In this document: piece after piece, positions 17,070-26,753 of the stretch
How the letters are laid out: every line of letters starts with the position of its first letter
Numbering within the stretch: the first letter of the stretch is position 1
Assembly (NCBI RefSeq): GCF_024753255.1
Contig: NZ_JANUHA010000012.1
Location: 62,001 to 126,000 of the forward strand
Origin: Massilia agri
Lineage (GTDB): Bacteria > Pseudomonadota > Gammaproteobacteria > Burkholderiales > Burkholderiaceae_D
DNA: 64,000 nt
Reading direction: 5' to 3'
Notes under the pieces: model-generated
Database searches by the model: none
Seen by the model: only the letters and a program-made list of their open reading frames with translations
What the model was told of the DNA's origin: nothing
Translations under genes and position numbers: made by a program

Positions 17070-17977
17070 CCCGGCAGCGGCGCATGCTGCGCCATCAGCG
17101 CGCTCACCCAGTCGATGAAGACGCGCAGCTTGCGGCTCATGTGGCGGTTCGGCGGATACGCAATGTGCAGCGGCATCGGGTCGATGCGCCAGTCCGTCAA
17201 CAGCGGCGCCAGGCGGCCCGCCAGCGCGTGTTCGCGCGCCATGTAATCGGGCAGCCACAGCACGCCCAGGCCAGCCAGGCCGGCGGTGAGATACGCGTTG
17301 CCGTCGTCGATCGACAGGATGTGCGTGCCGCCGACCGTGGCCGTCTCTTCGCCTCGGTGCATGGCGTAGGGAAAGCCGCCGCTCCTGTTCCAGCGAAAAC
17401 GGACGATGCGATGGTGCGAGTCGACCAGCTCGGCCGGGTGGGCGGGCGTGCCGGCGCGCGCGAGATAGGCGGGCGCCGCATACACGCCCAGGCGCAGCTC
17501 GCCGACGCGCCGCGCCACCAGCGAACCATCGAGGATCTCGCCACCACGCACGACGCAGTCGACGTTCTCGCCGATCAGGTCGACCTTGCGGTCGCTGGCG
17601 CCCATTTCGAACTGGATTTCCGGGTATTGCGCGTGGAAGGCCGGCAGGGCCGGCACCAGCACCATATTGGCGAAGGGGCTGGGCACGTCGACCCGCAGCT
17701 GTCCGCGCGGGGTGGCCGCGTTGCCGGGCAGGCCGATCTCGACGTCCTCGAGTTCCGACAGCAGGCGCGCCACGCGCTCGTAGTAGACGGCGCCGTCCTC
17801 GGTGACGTTGACCTTGCGCGTGGTGCGGTTGAGCAGCTTCACGCGCAGGTGGCTTTCCAGCTGCTGCACCAGCTGGGTGACACTGGTGCGGCTCATGTGC
17901 AGCGTCTCGGCCGCCCTGGTGAAACTGCCTGCCTCCACCACCCGCACGAATGCACGCATCGCGTCGAACCTGTCCAT
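17066..17977 (-). CDS. LysR family transcriptional regulator
   Basis: A 303-residue regulator with an N-terminal winged helix (MDRFDAMRAFVRVVEAGSFTRAAETLHMSRTSVTQ is the classical HTH start) and a periplasmic-binding-like effector domain ending in RKLRVFIDWVSAL. The start at 17977 has GGGAGG five bases upstream, which beats the ATG ten codons earlier. It is divergent from the RidA-like gene, with an inverted repeat in between, so control of that gene is likely. Confidence 0.88.
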   Translation of the reverse strand: MDRFDAMRAFVRVVEAGSFTRAAETLHMSRTSVTQLVQQLESHLRVKLLNRTTRKVNVTEDGAVYYERVARLLSELEDVEIGLPGNAATPRGQLRVDVPSPFANMVLVPALPAFHAQYPEIQFEMGASDRKVDLIGENVDCVVRGGEILDGSLVARRVGELRLGVYAAPAYLARAGTPAHPAELVDSHHRIVRFRWNRSGGFPYAMHRGEETATVGGTHILSIDDGNAYLTAGLAGLGVLWLPDYMAREHALAGRLAPLLTDWRIDPMPLHIAYPPNRHMSRKLRVFIDWVSALMAQHAPLPG

Positions 17978-18005
17978 CCCGCCTCCCGAATTATTTGGAT
18001 TAGAC

Positions 18006-18033
18006 AAACAGTCCTGACGCGAATCGTCTGTTT
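18006..18033. promoter_or_regulatory. Inverted repeat in the LysR/RidA intergenic region
   Basis: AAACAG (18006-18011) and CTGTTT (18028-18033) are inverted, 16 bases apart, between the divergent starts. The position fits a LysR operator; binding is unproven. Confidence 0.35.
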
Positions 18034-18088
18034 ATCCGCACAATCCGGAAGACTACCATCCTCCTGCCCTCAACCAAGGAGAAATGCG

Positions 18089-18499
18089 ATGTCAGTACGT
18101 GAAGTAGTCTTCCCAGCCGGCCGCCAGGCCCTCTATGAAAAGAACCGCTACTCGCCGGCGGTGAAGTCCGGCGGCTTCCTGTTCGTCTCGGGCCAGGTCG
18201 GCAGCCGCGAGGACGGCTCGCCCGAACCGGAACTGGACACCCAGGTGCGGCGCGCCTTCCAGAACCTGAACGCGGTGCTCGGCGCGGCCGGCTGCGGCTT
18301 CGCCGACGTGGTCGACGTGACGGTCTTCATCGTCGACCCGGAACAACGCTTCGAACGGATCTGGAGCGTGGCGCAGGAGTTCTGGGGCGAAGCGCCCTAC
18401 CCGAATGTGACGGCGGTGGGCGTGACCTGGCTGTACGGATTCCAGTTCGAGATCAAGGTGGTGGCGAAGCTACCCGAGCCAGCCAGCGGTCGGAACTAG
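18089..18499 (+). CDS. RidA/YjgF-like family protein
   Basis: A 136-residue YjgF/YER057c/UK114-fold protein: RYSPAVKSGGFLFVSGQVG and TQVRRAFQNLNAVLGAAG are typical. AAGGAG precedes the ATG. The archetypal RidA has Arg in the P-A-R-S motif that binds the 2-aminoacrylate carboxylate; here that place reads YPNVTAVGVTWLYG, so canonical imine deaminase activity is doubtful. It is likely controlled by the divergent LysR. It is probably a member of one of the Rid subfamilies that lack the Arg. Confidence 0.83.
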   Translation: MSVREVVFPAGRQALYEKNRYSPAVKSGGFLFVSGQVGSREDGSPEPELDTQVRRAFQNLNAVLGAAGCGFADVVDVTVFIVDPEQRFERIWSVAQEFWGEAPYPNVTAVGVTWLYGFQFEIKVVAKLPEPASGRN

Positions 18500-18747
18500 C
18501 TGCCGGGGCGCATCCGCTGGTTTTCCTCACGGATGGCTGCCTTGACCCACTTTCTTTGAATCAGCCCCAAGCTGTCCAGCATGCCGAAGACAAGCAGGCA
18601 CAGGCCGATGGGAATGAGGATCTTCGTCACCCGTGCGGGCAGGTCTAGTTCGAATGCGGCAAAACTTGTGCCTAGGAACAAAGCGCCGCCAATGAACGCT
18701 GCCAATCTCGACCTGAGCAGCCACTTCGTATAATTCGTCATCGCCAT
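18496..18747 (-). CDS. Small two-TM membrane protein, hypothetical
   Basis: An 83-residue protein with two hydrophobic helices (about 14-33 and 42-61) and a basic C-terminal end (LIQRKWVKAAIREENQRM). It lies after queC on the same strand (23-base gap) and its stop overlaps that of RidA by four bases. The start may be 18747 or 18741; the Shine-Dalgarno is weak. Function unknown. Confidence 0.65.
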   Translation of the reverse strand: MAMTNYTKWLLRSRLAAFIGGALFLGTSFAAFELDLPARVTKILIPIGLCLLVFGMLDSLGLIQRKWVKAAIREENQRMRPGS

Positions 18748-18770
18748 TCGTCGTAGCCGATGGTGCGGAC

Positions 18771-19481
18771 TCAGGCAGCCTTGCCGGCCACGTACTGCTC
18801 GTAGCCGCGCGCGCGCAGTGCGCAGGCGGGGCAGGTGCCGCAGCCATGGCCCCAGGCGTGGGCCGCGCCGCGCTCGCCCAGGTAGCAGGTGTGGGTGTCG
18901 AAGCGGATCAGATCGACCAGCGCCGAACCGCCGCAATCCTCGGCCAGCTGCCAGGTCTGGGCCTTGTCGATCCACATCAGCGGCGTCTCGACCTTCAGGC
19001 GCGTCGCCATGCCGAGATTGAGGACCACCTGCAGCGCCTTCATGGTGTCGTCGCGGCAGTCCGGGTAGCCCGAAAAATCGGTCTCGCACATGCCGCCCAC
19101 CAGCACGTTCAGGCCGCGGCGGTAGGCCACGGTCGCCGCCACCGTCATGAACAGGAGGTTGCGGCCCGGGACGAAGGTGTTCGGCAGGCCGTTTTCCTGC
19201 ATCGCGATGGCCACGTTGCTGGTCAGGGCCGTGTCCGAAATCTTCGAGATCAGGCCCAGGTCGATCATGTGGTCCTCGCCCAGGCGCGCATCCCACCCGG
19301 GGTTCAGTGCGCGCATTTTCGCCAGCAGCGCGGGGCGCACCTCCAGTTCGATCGCATGGCGCTGGCCGTAGTCGAAGCCGATGGTCTCCACGCGCGCATA
19401 GCGCTGCAAGGCCCAGGCCAGGCAGGTGGTGGAGTCTTGGCCCCCGCTGAAGAGGACGAGTGCGGTGTCTTGCGATTGCAT
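18771..19481 (-). CDS. queC: 7-cyano-7-deazaguanine synthase QueC
   Basis: A 236-residue enzyme that makes preQ0 from 7-carboxy-7-deazaguanine, ammonia and ATP in queuosine biosynthesis. The PP-loop [10 protein letters not shown] is at the N-terminus, with [17 protein letters not shown], and the zinc cluster CYLGE ... [15 protein letters not shown] at the C-terminus. The length is normal. The start at 19481 gives the usual short N-terminus before the PP-loop. It is followed by a small membrane protein gene and is divergent from tamA. Confidence 0.93.
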   Translation of the reverse strand: MQSQDTALVLFSGGQDSTTCLAWALQRYARVETIGFDYGQRHAIELEVRPALLAKMRALNPGWDARLGEDHMIDLGLISKISDTALTSNVAIAMQENGLPNTFVPGRNLLFMTVAATVAYRRGLNVLVGGMCETDFSGYPDCRDDTMKALQVVLNLGMATRLKVETPLMWIDKAQTWQLAEDCGGSALVDLIRFDTHTCYLGERGAAHAWGHGCGTCPACALRARGYEQYVAGKAA

Positions 19482-19633
19482 GATCGTGTTCCGAAAGGTG
19501 GACAGGAGAACCGCGCATTCTGGCATAAAACCGGGTCAATCGTGCGGCGCCAGTGGCGCACGCAAGACTCAGCAGTCCGTCGTCGTTTTTGCCAATCCGT
19601 TAAGATTGCCATGAAATTCTTCGTCGGAGTGTC

Positions 19634-21484
19634 ATGTTGCTTGTCAGATCGATCCCCTGCCGCCTGCTGCCCCTTTCCCGTCTCCTGATGGGGATAGGCG
19701 CTTTGCTCTTCGCGACCGCATTGCACGCCCAGGGCATCGACTACCAGGTCCGCATCGACGCGCCGCGCCAGCTGGAAAACATGCTGGAAGAAAACCTCGA
19801 CCTGATGCGCTGGCGCGGCAACCCGCGTGTCGACATGGAGCAGCTGCAGCGCCTGGTCAAGGAAGCGCCGGCCCAGGCCAAGACCTTCATCGCCACCGAA
19901 GGCTATTACTCGCCCAAGATCTCCGCCGGCCTCGATACCAGCGGCAGCCGTCCCGTGGCGCGCGTGATCGTCGACCCGGGCGAGCCGACCGTGGTCGGCG
20001 ACGTCGACCTGGTGCTGCAGGGCTTCGCCCCGCTCGACGAAGGCGCGGCGCCCTTCGACGCGGCCGCCCTGCGCCAGCGCTGGCAGCTGCCGGTGGGCGC
20101 GCGTTTCCGGCAGGCCGACTGGGAAGCCGCCAAGCGCGAGCTGCTGCGCGACGTGGCGCAGCGGCGCTTCCCGCGCGCGCGCCTGGTCGAGACCAGCGCC
20201 ACCGTCGACCCCGACGAACGCCGCGCCCTGCTCCACGTCGTGATCGACAGCGGCCCCGAGATGCGCTTTGGCGAGCTGCGCATCCGCGGCCTGAAGCGCT
20301 ATCCGCGCGAGGTCATCACGAATCTCAACCGCATCAAGCCCGGCGACGAATACAGCGAGGCCGCACTGCAGGCCCTGCAATCGCGCCTGCAGGACACCGG
20401 CTACTTCAGCAGCGTGGAGGTCAGCGCCGACATGCGCGCCGTGCTCAATGCCGAGATCCAGGACCTGAAGGACGGCGACAACGATGCCGACGGCGACCCC
20501 ACCACGGTGGAGCCGTCCACCGGCCCCACCGTGCTGCCGGTGCTGGTGCGCGTCACCGAGAACAAGCGCAAGAACGTCGAGGTCGGTCTCGGCTTCTCGA
20601 CCGACACCGGCGGGCGCGCCCAGGCCAGCTACGACGACCTGAACGTGTTCGGCAAGCGCATGAAGAGCGACATCATCTACGAACAGAAACGCCAGACCGC
20701 GCGCGTCGATTTTTATTGGCCGACCACGCCCAAGGGCTATAACGACAGCGTCGGCGCCGGCGTCGAGCGCAACGACGTGCGCGGCGAGATCACCACCCTG
20801 GCCACCGTGGCCGCGCGCCGCCAGTGGGGCTCGCCGCTGCTCGAGCGCAGCCTGACCCTCGAAGCCCTGGTCGAGAAACGCGAAGTGCCGCCGAAGGAGC
20901 CGACGACGACGCGCAGCCTGCCGCTCACCTACAGCATCACCAAGCGCCGCCTGGACAGCCTGATCCAGCCGACCAACGGCTATGTGCTGCAGGGCCAGCT
21001 GGGCGGCGCGCTGCTGCCGATCCTGACCGATGAAAAATTCCTGCGCCTCTACCTGCGCGGCCAGATGTTCAAGCCGCTGGGCGAATCCGGCACCCTGGTC
21101 CTGCGCGGCGAATTCGGCGGCGTGGCGGCCAAGGACAAGCTGGGCGTGCCCTCCACCTTCCTGTTCCGCGCCGGCGGCGACCAGTCGGTGCGCGGCTACG
21201 GCTACCGTGAGCTGGGGGTGCGCGAGAACGGCGCCATCGTCGGCGGCAAGTACATGATCACCGCGAGCGCCGAGTATCAGTATTATTTCCGCCCACCATG
21301 GGGCGTGGCCGTGTTCTACGACGCCGGCAACGCCGCCGACAAGGTCGGCGACCTGAAACCGAAATCCGGCTTCGGCGTGGGCGCGCGCTGGCGCAGCCCG
21401 GTCGGCCCGATCAACGTCGACCTGGCCTATGGCCACGCCGTCAAAAAGGCGCGCCTGCACTTCTCCCTGGGATTCACCTTCTGA
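19634..21484 (+). CDS. tamA: Translocation and assembly module outer-membrane protein TamA
   Basis: A 616-residue Omp85-family protein. It has a Sec signal ending near HAQG, POTRA repeats (about 35-270; the third reads FGELRIRGLKRYPREVI), then a C-terminal 16-stranded barrel (NVEVGLGFSTDTGGRAQ ... QSVRGYGYR ... HFSLGFTF). The terminal Phe is the usual barrel signal. A low-complexity loop rich in Asp, Gly and Thr (about 278-297) sits between POTRA and barrel. Its stop overlaps the ATG of tamB by one base, and the two form the TAM complex for outer-membrane protein and lipid transport. Confidence 0.92.
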   Translation: MLLVRSIPCRLLPLSRLLMGIGALLFATALHAQGIDYQVRIDAPRQLENMLEENLDLMRWRGNPRVDMEQLQRLVKEAPAQAKTFIATEGYYSPKISAGLDTSGSRPVARVIVDPGEPTVVGDVDLVLQGFAPLDEGAAPFDAAALRQRWQLPVGARFRQADWEAAKRELLRDVAQRRFPRARLVETSATVDPDERRALLHVVIDSGPEMRFGELRIRGLKRYPREVITNLNRIKPGDEYSEAALQALQSRLQDTGYFSSVEVSADMRAVLNAEIQDLKDGDNDADGDPTTVEPSTGPTVLPVLVRVTENKRKNVEVGLGFSTDTGGRAQASYDDLNVFGKRMKSDIIYEQKRQTARVDFYWPTTPKGYNDSVGAGVERNDVRGEITTLATVAARRQWGSPLLERSLTLEALVEKREVPPKEPTTTRSLPLTYSITKRRLDSLIQPTNGYVLQGQLGGALLPILTDEKFLRLYLRGQMFKPLGESGTLVLRGEFGGVAAKDKLGVPSTFLFRAGGDQSVRGYGYRELGVRENGAIVGGKYMITASAEYQYYFRPPWGVAVFYDAGNAADKVGDLKPKSGFGVGARWRSPVGPINVDLAYGHAVKKARLHFSLGFTF

Positions 21485-24400
21485 TGGATACGAACGACAC
21501 ACCCCCGCCGACCACGGAGCCCGCGGCGAAACCACGCCGCTGGCCGCGCCGCGTCGCCATCGGCGTCGTCGTGACCGGCATCCTGGTGGGCGGCACGCTC
21601 TGGTACCTGGGCCGCGAGACCACGCTGCAGATGATCGCGCAGAAGGTCGCGGCCTCCACCGGCGGCAAGCTCACGCTGACGGGCGTGCGCGGCTCGCTGT
21701 ACGGCGCCATGCACATCGACCGCGTCGTGTGGCGCACCGACGAGCAGCTCATCGTCGCCAACACGATCGACCTGCGCTGGTCGCCCGCGCAGATCGTTTC
21801 GCGCGGCATCCTGGTCGACGAGCTGCGCGCGGCCAGCCTGCGCGTCGAGACGCTCAAGGAGTCCGAGGAAAAGAGCACCATGCCGGTGAAGCTGGCGCCG
21901 CCCTTCCCGGTCTCGATCGACGACGCCCGCCTGGACCAGGCGGTGTTCGTGTCCAAGGGCGCGGAAACGCGCATCGACAATATCCGCCTGCGCCTGGAAG
22001 GCAACAAGCAGCGCTGGGAAGTGCGCGACGCCGCCGCCGTGACGCCCTGGGGCGATGTGGCGGCAAATGGCAGCATCGGCGCCCAGCGTCCCTTCAAGCT
22101 CGATGCCACCGCCAGCCTGACGCAGTCGAAGGCCAAGGCCGGCGCTCGAGCGGCCCAGCTGCGCCTGAAGGTCGGCGGCGACCTGGAAACCACGCTGGTG
22201 GACGCCAACGGCCAGGCCGGGCGCGCGACGGGCGACGCCCGCTTCGTGCTCTCGCCCTATGCCGATATCCCGCTGCGCGAGATGCGCATCAACGGCCGCA
22301 ACGTCGATCCGGGCTTCTTCAACCCTTCGCTGCCGACGGCGGATCTCACCTTCGCCATCGCCGGCAAGCTGGACGAGAAGCGCAACATCAGCGGCCGCGT
22401 CGACATCACGAACGATGGTCCGGAAGGCACCATCGACCAGCAGCGCCTGCCGCTGCGCAGCATGCGCGGCCAGCTAGGCGGAAGCCTGGATGCCCTGCAG
22501 GTATCCGACGTGCTGATGGACTTCGGCGCGGCCGGCCGCTTCACCGGGACGGGCGGCGTGCAACGGGGAGCGGACGAGGAAGGCATCGGCACCGCGCGCT
22601 TCGCCCTGCACACCGAGCGCTTCGACCTGAAGGGCATCCATTCCACGATGAAGCCCACCGCGATCCGCGGCGACATCCAGGTGAGCAATGCCGCCGACGT
22701 CCAGACCCTGCAGGCCAACCTGGCCGACAAGGCGATGCGCCTGACGGCCCTGGCGACGCTGGAAAAGAACGTGGTGACGGTGCGCGAGGCGCGCTTGTCC
22801 TCCGGCGGCAGCCGTGTCGACGTCACCGGCAACATGAACCTGCTGGACGACAAAGCCTTCAAGGCCAGCGCCACGGCGAGCCGCTTCAACCCGGCCAACT
22901 TCGGCAACTTCCCGCAGGCCGACATCAACGCCAGCGTCAACGTGGCCGGGGCGCTGGCTCCGGCATGGCGCGTGGACGCCGATTTCGCCGTGCGCCGCAG
23001 CCGCCTGTTCGACCAGGCCCTGAGCGGCGAAGGCAAGCTGCACGCCGATGCGAAGCGCATCAGCGGCATCGACGCCAGCCTCGCCCTCGGCCAGAACACG
23101 GCGGCACTCAAGGGCGCCTTCGGCGGCGCGGGCGACCGCCTGACCTGGCGCCTGGATGGCCGCCAGCTCTCGGCCGCGCGCAGCGACCTGTATGGGGCCA
23201 TCAATGCCAGCGGCGTGGCGACCGGCACCATGCAAGCCCCACGCACCACCTTCGAAGTCAATGCCGACAACCTGGGCTGGGTCGCGGCGCAGCGCAAGAA
23301 CGCCAACGGCAGCCTGCGCGCCAGCGGCGAGGCCTGGCTGGCCGGCAGCGAAGGCGCCCGCTTCGTCGAAGCGAAGGTGAGCGGCACGGCGCAGCGTTTC
23401 AACCCGGCCGCCTTCGGCTCGCCGCTCGCCGGTTGGATCAACGGCAGTTTCGACGCGAGCGGCCGCAGCGGCGCCGACTGGCGCGGCGCACTGGACCTGC
23501 GCGTGCAGGACTCGACGTTGTCGAACTCGCCGCTGTGGGGCCATGCGAAACTCACGGCCGACCGCCGCCACGTATCGAATGCCGACGTCGACCTGCACGT
23601 GGGCGCCAACCTGGTCGCCGCCAAGGGCAGCTTCGGGCTTGGCGCCGACCAGCTGGCCTGGCGCATCGACGCGCCGCAGCTGGCGGCGCTCGGCCAGGAC
23701 TACGGCGGCCTGCTGCGCGGCCAGGGTACCTTGTCCGGCACCATGGACACGCCTTCTCTTACCGCGGCGCTGGAAGGCCAGAACCTGCGCCTGATGGGCA
23801 CCCACAACATCCGCTCGCTGCGCGCCAGCGCCAACATCGGCTCCGGCCGCGGCGCGCGTGACGCGATTGCGACCGACATCCAGGTGCTTGACTACGTGAG
23901 CGGCGAGACACGCGTCGCTTCCGCCAGCCTGAAGACCGAGGGCACCCGCGGCGCGCATACCCTGCGGGCGGCCGCCGTCGGCGACGCTTTCGACGCCAAC
24001 GTCGAGGTGCGCGGCGGCCTCAAAGGCGACACCTGGAGCGGCACGCTGGCCGCCATGCAGAACCGCGGCCGCTACGCGATGACGCTGCAGGCGCCGGTCC
24101 CGCTCACCATCGCCGGCCCCAGGGGCAGCGGCGTCATGGGCCTGGCGAAGCCGGAAAGCATCGCCTTCAATGGCGCCGTGGTGCGCCTGCCGGCCGGCAG
24201 CGTCACGGTCGACTCGCTGGTCAAGAACGGCCCGCGCTGGGCTAGCCGCGGTCATGCGGACAACGTGCCGCTCACCTATCTCGCCCAGTTCTCGCCCGCG
24301 ATCCGCGACAACGCGCGCGGCGACCTCACCCTGGGTGCGCAATGGGCCCTCGACCTGCGCACGGCCACCGCCACCGGCGGCGCGCCGGCGCTGGACGGCA

Positions 24401-25917
24401 TGGTCCACGTGTTCCGCGAAAAGGGCGACGTGATCGCCGGCGGCGACAGCCCGGTGCCGCTCGGCCTGCGCACGCTGGACGCGCGCGCCGACGTCACCGG
24501 CGGCGCCCTGCGCGTGAAGGTCGCGCTCGACGGCACACGCACCGGCACCGCGAGCGTCGAAGGCTCGGCCCAGCTGATCCAGGGCCGCCTGGACCGCGAC
24601 AGCCCCATGCGCATGACGGCCAACGCCAATATGGGCTCGATCGCCTGGCTGGCGTCCTTCGCCGGCCAGTCCGGCCTGGAGCTGGACGGCGCGCTGCGCC
24701 TGGCCCTCACCGGCTCCGGTACCATCGGCACGCCGCGCCTGGACGGCAGCGTGCAGGGCGACAAGCTCGCCGTGCGCTGGCCCGAGCAGGGCGTGCGCCT
24801 GCAGAACGGCGAGCTGCGCGCCAACCTGGCTGGCGACCAGCTGAACCTGCAGCGCCTCTACTTCCAGGGCCGCCAGGGCAGCGCCTCGGCCGACGGCTCG
24901 CTGCGCTTCTCCAGCGGCCTGGCCGCGGCCGACCTGCGCCTCACCCTCGACAAGCTCGAAGCGCTGTCGCGCCCCGACCGCACCGTGGTCCTGAGCGGCA
25001 AGGCGTCCCTCGTGCGCGACAGCGAACGCTTCGCCCTGGAGGGCAATGTGCGCGCCGACCGCGCCCTGATCGAATTCGCGCCCCAGGGCCGCCCGACCAT
25101 GTCGGACGACGTGATCGTGCTGGGCCAGGGCGGCGCCAAACCCGTCGCCTCGAACAGGAAGGAAGAGCTGCCGCTCACCATCGACCTGCGCGCCGACCTG
25201 GGCGAGGAATTCAAGCTGCGCGGCCTCGGCATCGATGCGACCCTGGCCGGCAACGTCCGCGTGCGCAAGGTCGGCGCCGGCGCCCCGCGCGTGAACGGCA
25301 CCATCCGCGCCGTCGAAGGCGACTACGCGGCCTACGGCCAGAAGCTCGCCATCGAGCGCGCCGTCATCACCTTCAGCGGCCCCTACGACAACCCGGCCCT
25401 CGACGTGCTCGCGGTGCGCAAGCGCCCCGAGGGCGAGCAGCTGTCCGAGACGAATGTGGAAGCCGGCGTCCGGGTGCGCGGCACGGCCCAGTCGCCGCAG
25501 GCGCAGCTGGTGTCGACGCCGAACGTGCCGGACAGCGAGAAGCTGTCCTGGCTGGTGCTCGGCCACGGCATGGAAGGTACGAGCGGCAACGAGAAAGATG
25601 TGCTGGCGGCCGCGGCGGCCGCCCTGCTCGGCGGCAAGGGCGGCACCGGCGGCATCACGCAAAAGCTGGCCACCTCGCTCGGGGTGGACGAGCTCGGCCT
25701 GAAGCAGGCCAACGGTACCGCGACCGGCCTGGAGAGCACGGTGGTGACGGTCGGCAAGCGTATCTCCTCGCGCGCCTACCTCAGCTTCGAGCAGGGCGCG
25801 ACCACGGCCTCGAGCCTGGTGCGCCTGCGCTACAAGTGGAGCCCGAAGATCACGCTGCAGTTCCAGACCGGCACCAATACCGCGCTGGACGTGCTGTATT
25901 CCTGGGCCTTCGACTGA
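21484..25917 (+). CDS. tamB: Translocation and assembly module inner-membrane protein TamB
   Basis: A 1477-residue protein with a short cytoplasmic start, one TM (about 24-43), and a very long periplasmic beta-rich part of imperfect repeats typical of the AsmA/TamB bridge proteins. The C-terminal DUF490 region (about 1130-1477) carries RVRGTAQSPQAQLVSTP and LSWLVLGHG, and ends YSWAFD. It spans the periplasm and docks on TamA, and is proposed to shuttle phospholipids. Stop and start overlap with tamA by one base, so the genes are co-translated. Confidence 0.92.
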   Translation: MDTNDTPPPTTEPAAKPRRWPRRVAIGVVVTGILVGGTLWYLGRETTLQMIAQKVAASTGGKLTLTGVRGSLYGAMHIDRVVWRTDEQLIVANTIDLRWSPAQIVSRGILVDELRAASLRVETLKESEEKSTMPVKLAPPFPVSIDDARLDQAVFVSKGAETRIDNIRLRLEGNKQRWEVRDAAAVTPWGDVAANGSIGAQRPFKLDATASLTQSKAKAGARAAQLRLKVGGDLETTLVDANGQAGRATGDARFVLSPYADIPLREMRINGRNVDPGFFNPSLPTADLTFAIAGKLDEKRNISGRVDITNDGPEGTIDQQRLPLRSMRGQLGGSLDALQVSDVLMDFGAAGRFTGTGGVQRGADEEGIGTARFALHTERFDLKGIHSTMKPTAIRGDIQVSNAADVQTLQANLADKAMRLTALATLEKNVVTVREARLSSGGSRVDVTGNMNLLDDKAFKASATASRFNPANFGNFPQADINASVNVAGALAPAWRVDADFAVRRSRLFDQALSGEGKLHADAKRISGIDASLALGQNTAALKGAFGGAGDRLTWRLDGRQLSAARSDLYGAINASGVATGTMQAPRTTFEVNADNLGWVAAQRKNANGSLRASGEAWLAGSEGARFVEAKVSGTAQRFNPAAFGSPLAGWINGSFDASGRSGADWRGALDLRVQDSTLSNSPLWGHAKLTADRRHVSNADVDLHVGANLVAAKGSFGLGADQLAWRIDAPQLAALGQDYGGLLRGQGTLSGTMDTPSLTAALEGQNLRLMGTHNIRSLRASANIGSGRGARDAIATDIQVLDYVSGETRVASASLKTEGTRGAHTLRAAAVGDAFDANVEVRGGLKGDTWSGTLAAMQNRGRYAMTLQAPVPLTIAGPRGSGVMGLAKPESIAFNGAVVRLPAGSVTVDSLVKNGPRWASRGHADNVPLTYLAQFSPAIRDNARGDLTLGAQWALDLRTATATGGAPALDGMVHVFREKGDVIAGGDSPVPLGLRTLDARADVTGGALRVKVALDGTRTGTASVEGSAQLIQGRLDRDSPMRMTANANMGSIAWLASFAGQSGLELDGALRLALTGSGTIGTPRLDGSVQGDKLAVRWPEQGVRLQNGELRANLAGDQLNLQRLYFQGRQGSASADGSLRFSSGLAAADLRLTLDKLEALSRPDRTVVLSGKASLVRDSERFALEGNVRADRALIEFAPQGRPTMSDDVIVLGQGGAKPVASNRKEELPLTIDLRADLGEEFKLRGLGIDATLAGNVRVRKVGAGAPRVNGTIRAVEGDYAAYGQKLAIERAVITFSGPYDNPALDVLAVRKRPEGEQLSETNVEAGVRVRGTAQSPQAQLVSTPNVPDSEKLSWLVLGHGMEGTSGNEKDVLAAAAAALLGGKGGTGGITQKLATSLGVDELGLKQANGTATGLESTVVTVGKRISSRAYLSFEQGATTASSLVRLRYKWSPKITLQFQTGTNTALDVLYSWAFD

Positions 25918-25927
25918 TCGAACCGGT

Positions 25928-26113
25928 CTAATGCAGGACGCTGGGCTTGGGATCCGGTACCGGGTCCTGGTCACCGGCGGGCGTGTGGTTGTGCCCGGGC
26001 TGGTGGTGCGGATGGGGCGTGTCGAAAGGCTCGGGAGCCGGTTCCTCGATCGGGGCCGGGTCCGGTGCGCGGTGCGCTTTCACGGGGAAATGCGGAAACG
26101 AAACTGCATTCAT
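25928..26113 (-). CDS. Small Pro/His-rich protein, hypothetical
   Basis: A 61-codon ORF, MNAVSFPHFPV then PDPAPIEEPAPEPFDTP and HPHHQPGHNH. GGAGAT lies eight bases before the ATG. The low-complexity composition gives no domain. It is convergent with tamB. Expression is likely only if the Shine-Dalgarno is real. Confidence 0.45.
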   Translation of the reverse strand: MNAVSFPHFPVKAHRAPDPAPIEEPAPEPFDTPHPHHQPGHNHTPAGDQDPVPDPKPSVLH

Positions 26114-26234
26114 GGCGGGAATCTCCTCATTCAAACCGGAAGAGAACCTTATCATGAGCGCCCTGGGGCTGCCGTCCGCTGCCGTCTCCCGTGCGGGGCG
26201 GCTACAATGGCAGGCTCAACGAACTCATTGCACC

Positions 26235-26753
26235 ATGGACCTCTCGATCACCACCCTCATCCTGCTCGTCCTGACGCCCCTGCTGGTCTGGCGCGTCTAC
26301 AACCGCATCAAGGCGCGCATGACGCGCCAGCGTTCGATCGTCTCGCGCCACTACACCGGCGTGCTGGTGTTCGGCGCCATGATCCTGGTGCCGGCCGCGC
26401 AACTGCTCGACAACATCACCAACCTGGGCGCATTGGTGGTCGGCGCCGCTCTCGGGATCGGCTGGGGCGTGTGGGGCATCAAGCGCACCCGCTTCGAAGA
26501 CACGCCGCAGGGCTATTACTTCACGCCACCGATGCGCGTGGGCATCCTGATGGCGATGATCCTGGTGGCGCGCATCCTCTACCTCGGGGTCGAGATCTAC
26601 GCGAACCAGGGCAAGGGCATCCCGGCGCCGAAGCTGACCGACGATCCGCTCACCATGCTGTGCGTGGGACTGACGGCGGGCTACTTCGGCCTGTACTCGG
26701 CGGGGCTGCTGCGCTGGCGCAGGCAGGTGCGCAAGGCGATCGATTTCGAATGA
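26235..26753 (+). CDS. Integral membrane protein, hypothetical
   Basis: A 172-residue protein with about five TM helices and a basic loop after the first (YNRIKARMTRQRSI). It ends with RRQVRKAIDFE. The ATG of the next gene overlaps its stop by four bases (ATGA), so they form an operon. The topology resembles small CcdC-like membrane proteins; no function can be stated. Confidence 0.72.
   Translation: MDLSITTLILLVLTPLLVWRVYNRIKARMTRQRSIVSRHYTGVLVFGAMILVPAAQLLDNITNLGALVVGAALGIGWGVWGIKRTRFEDTPQGYYFTPPMRVGILMAMILVARILYLGVEIYANQGKGIPAPKLTDDPLTMLCVGLTAGYFGLYSAGLLRWRRQVRKAIDFE

Noticed and set aside
15281..18088. 5' part of a long ORF that ends in the RidA-like gene
   Set aside because: The upstream part is a shadow of the EAL and LysR genes; the real start is 18089 with AAGGAG.
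22474..25974. 1166-codon ORF opposite tamB
   Set aside because: A GC-rich shadow of tamB with Ala/Gly/Arg/His-rich nonsense; tamB has clear family features.
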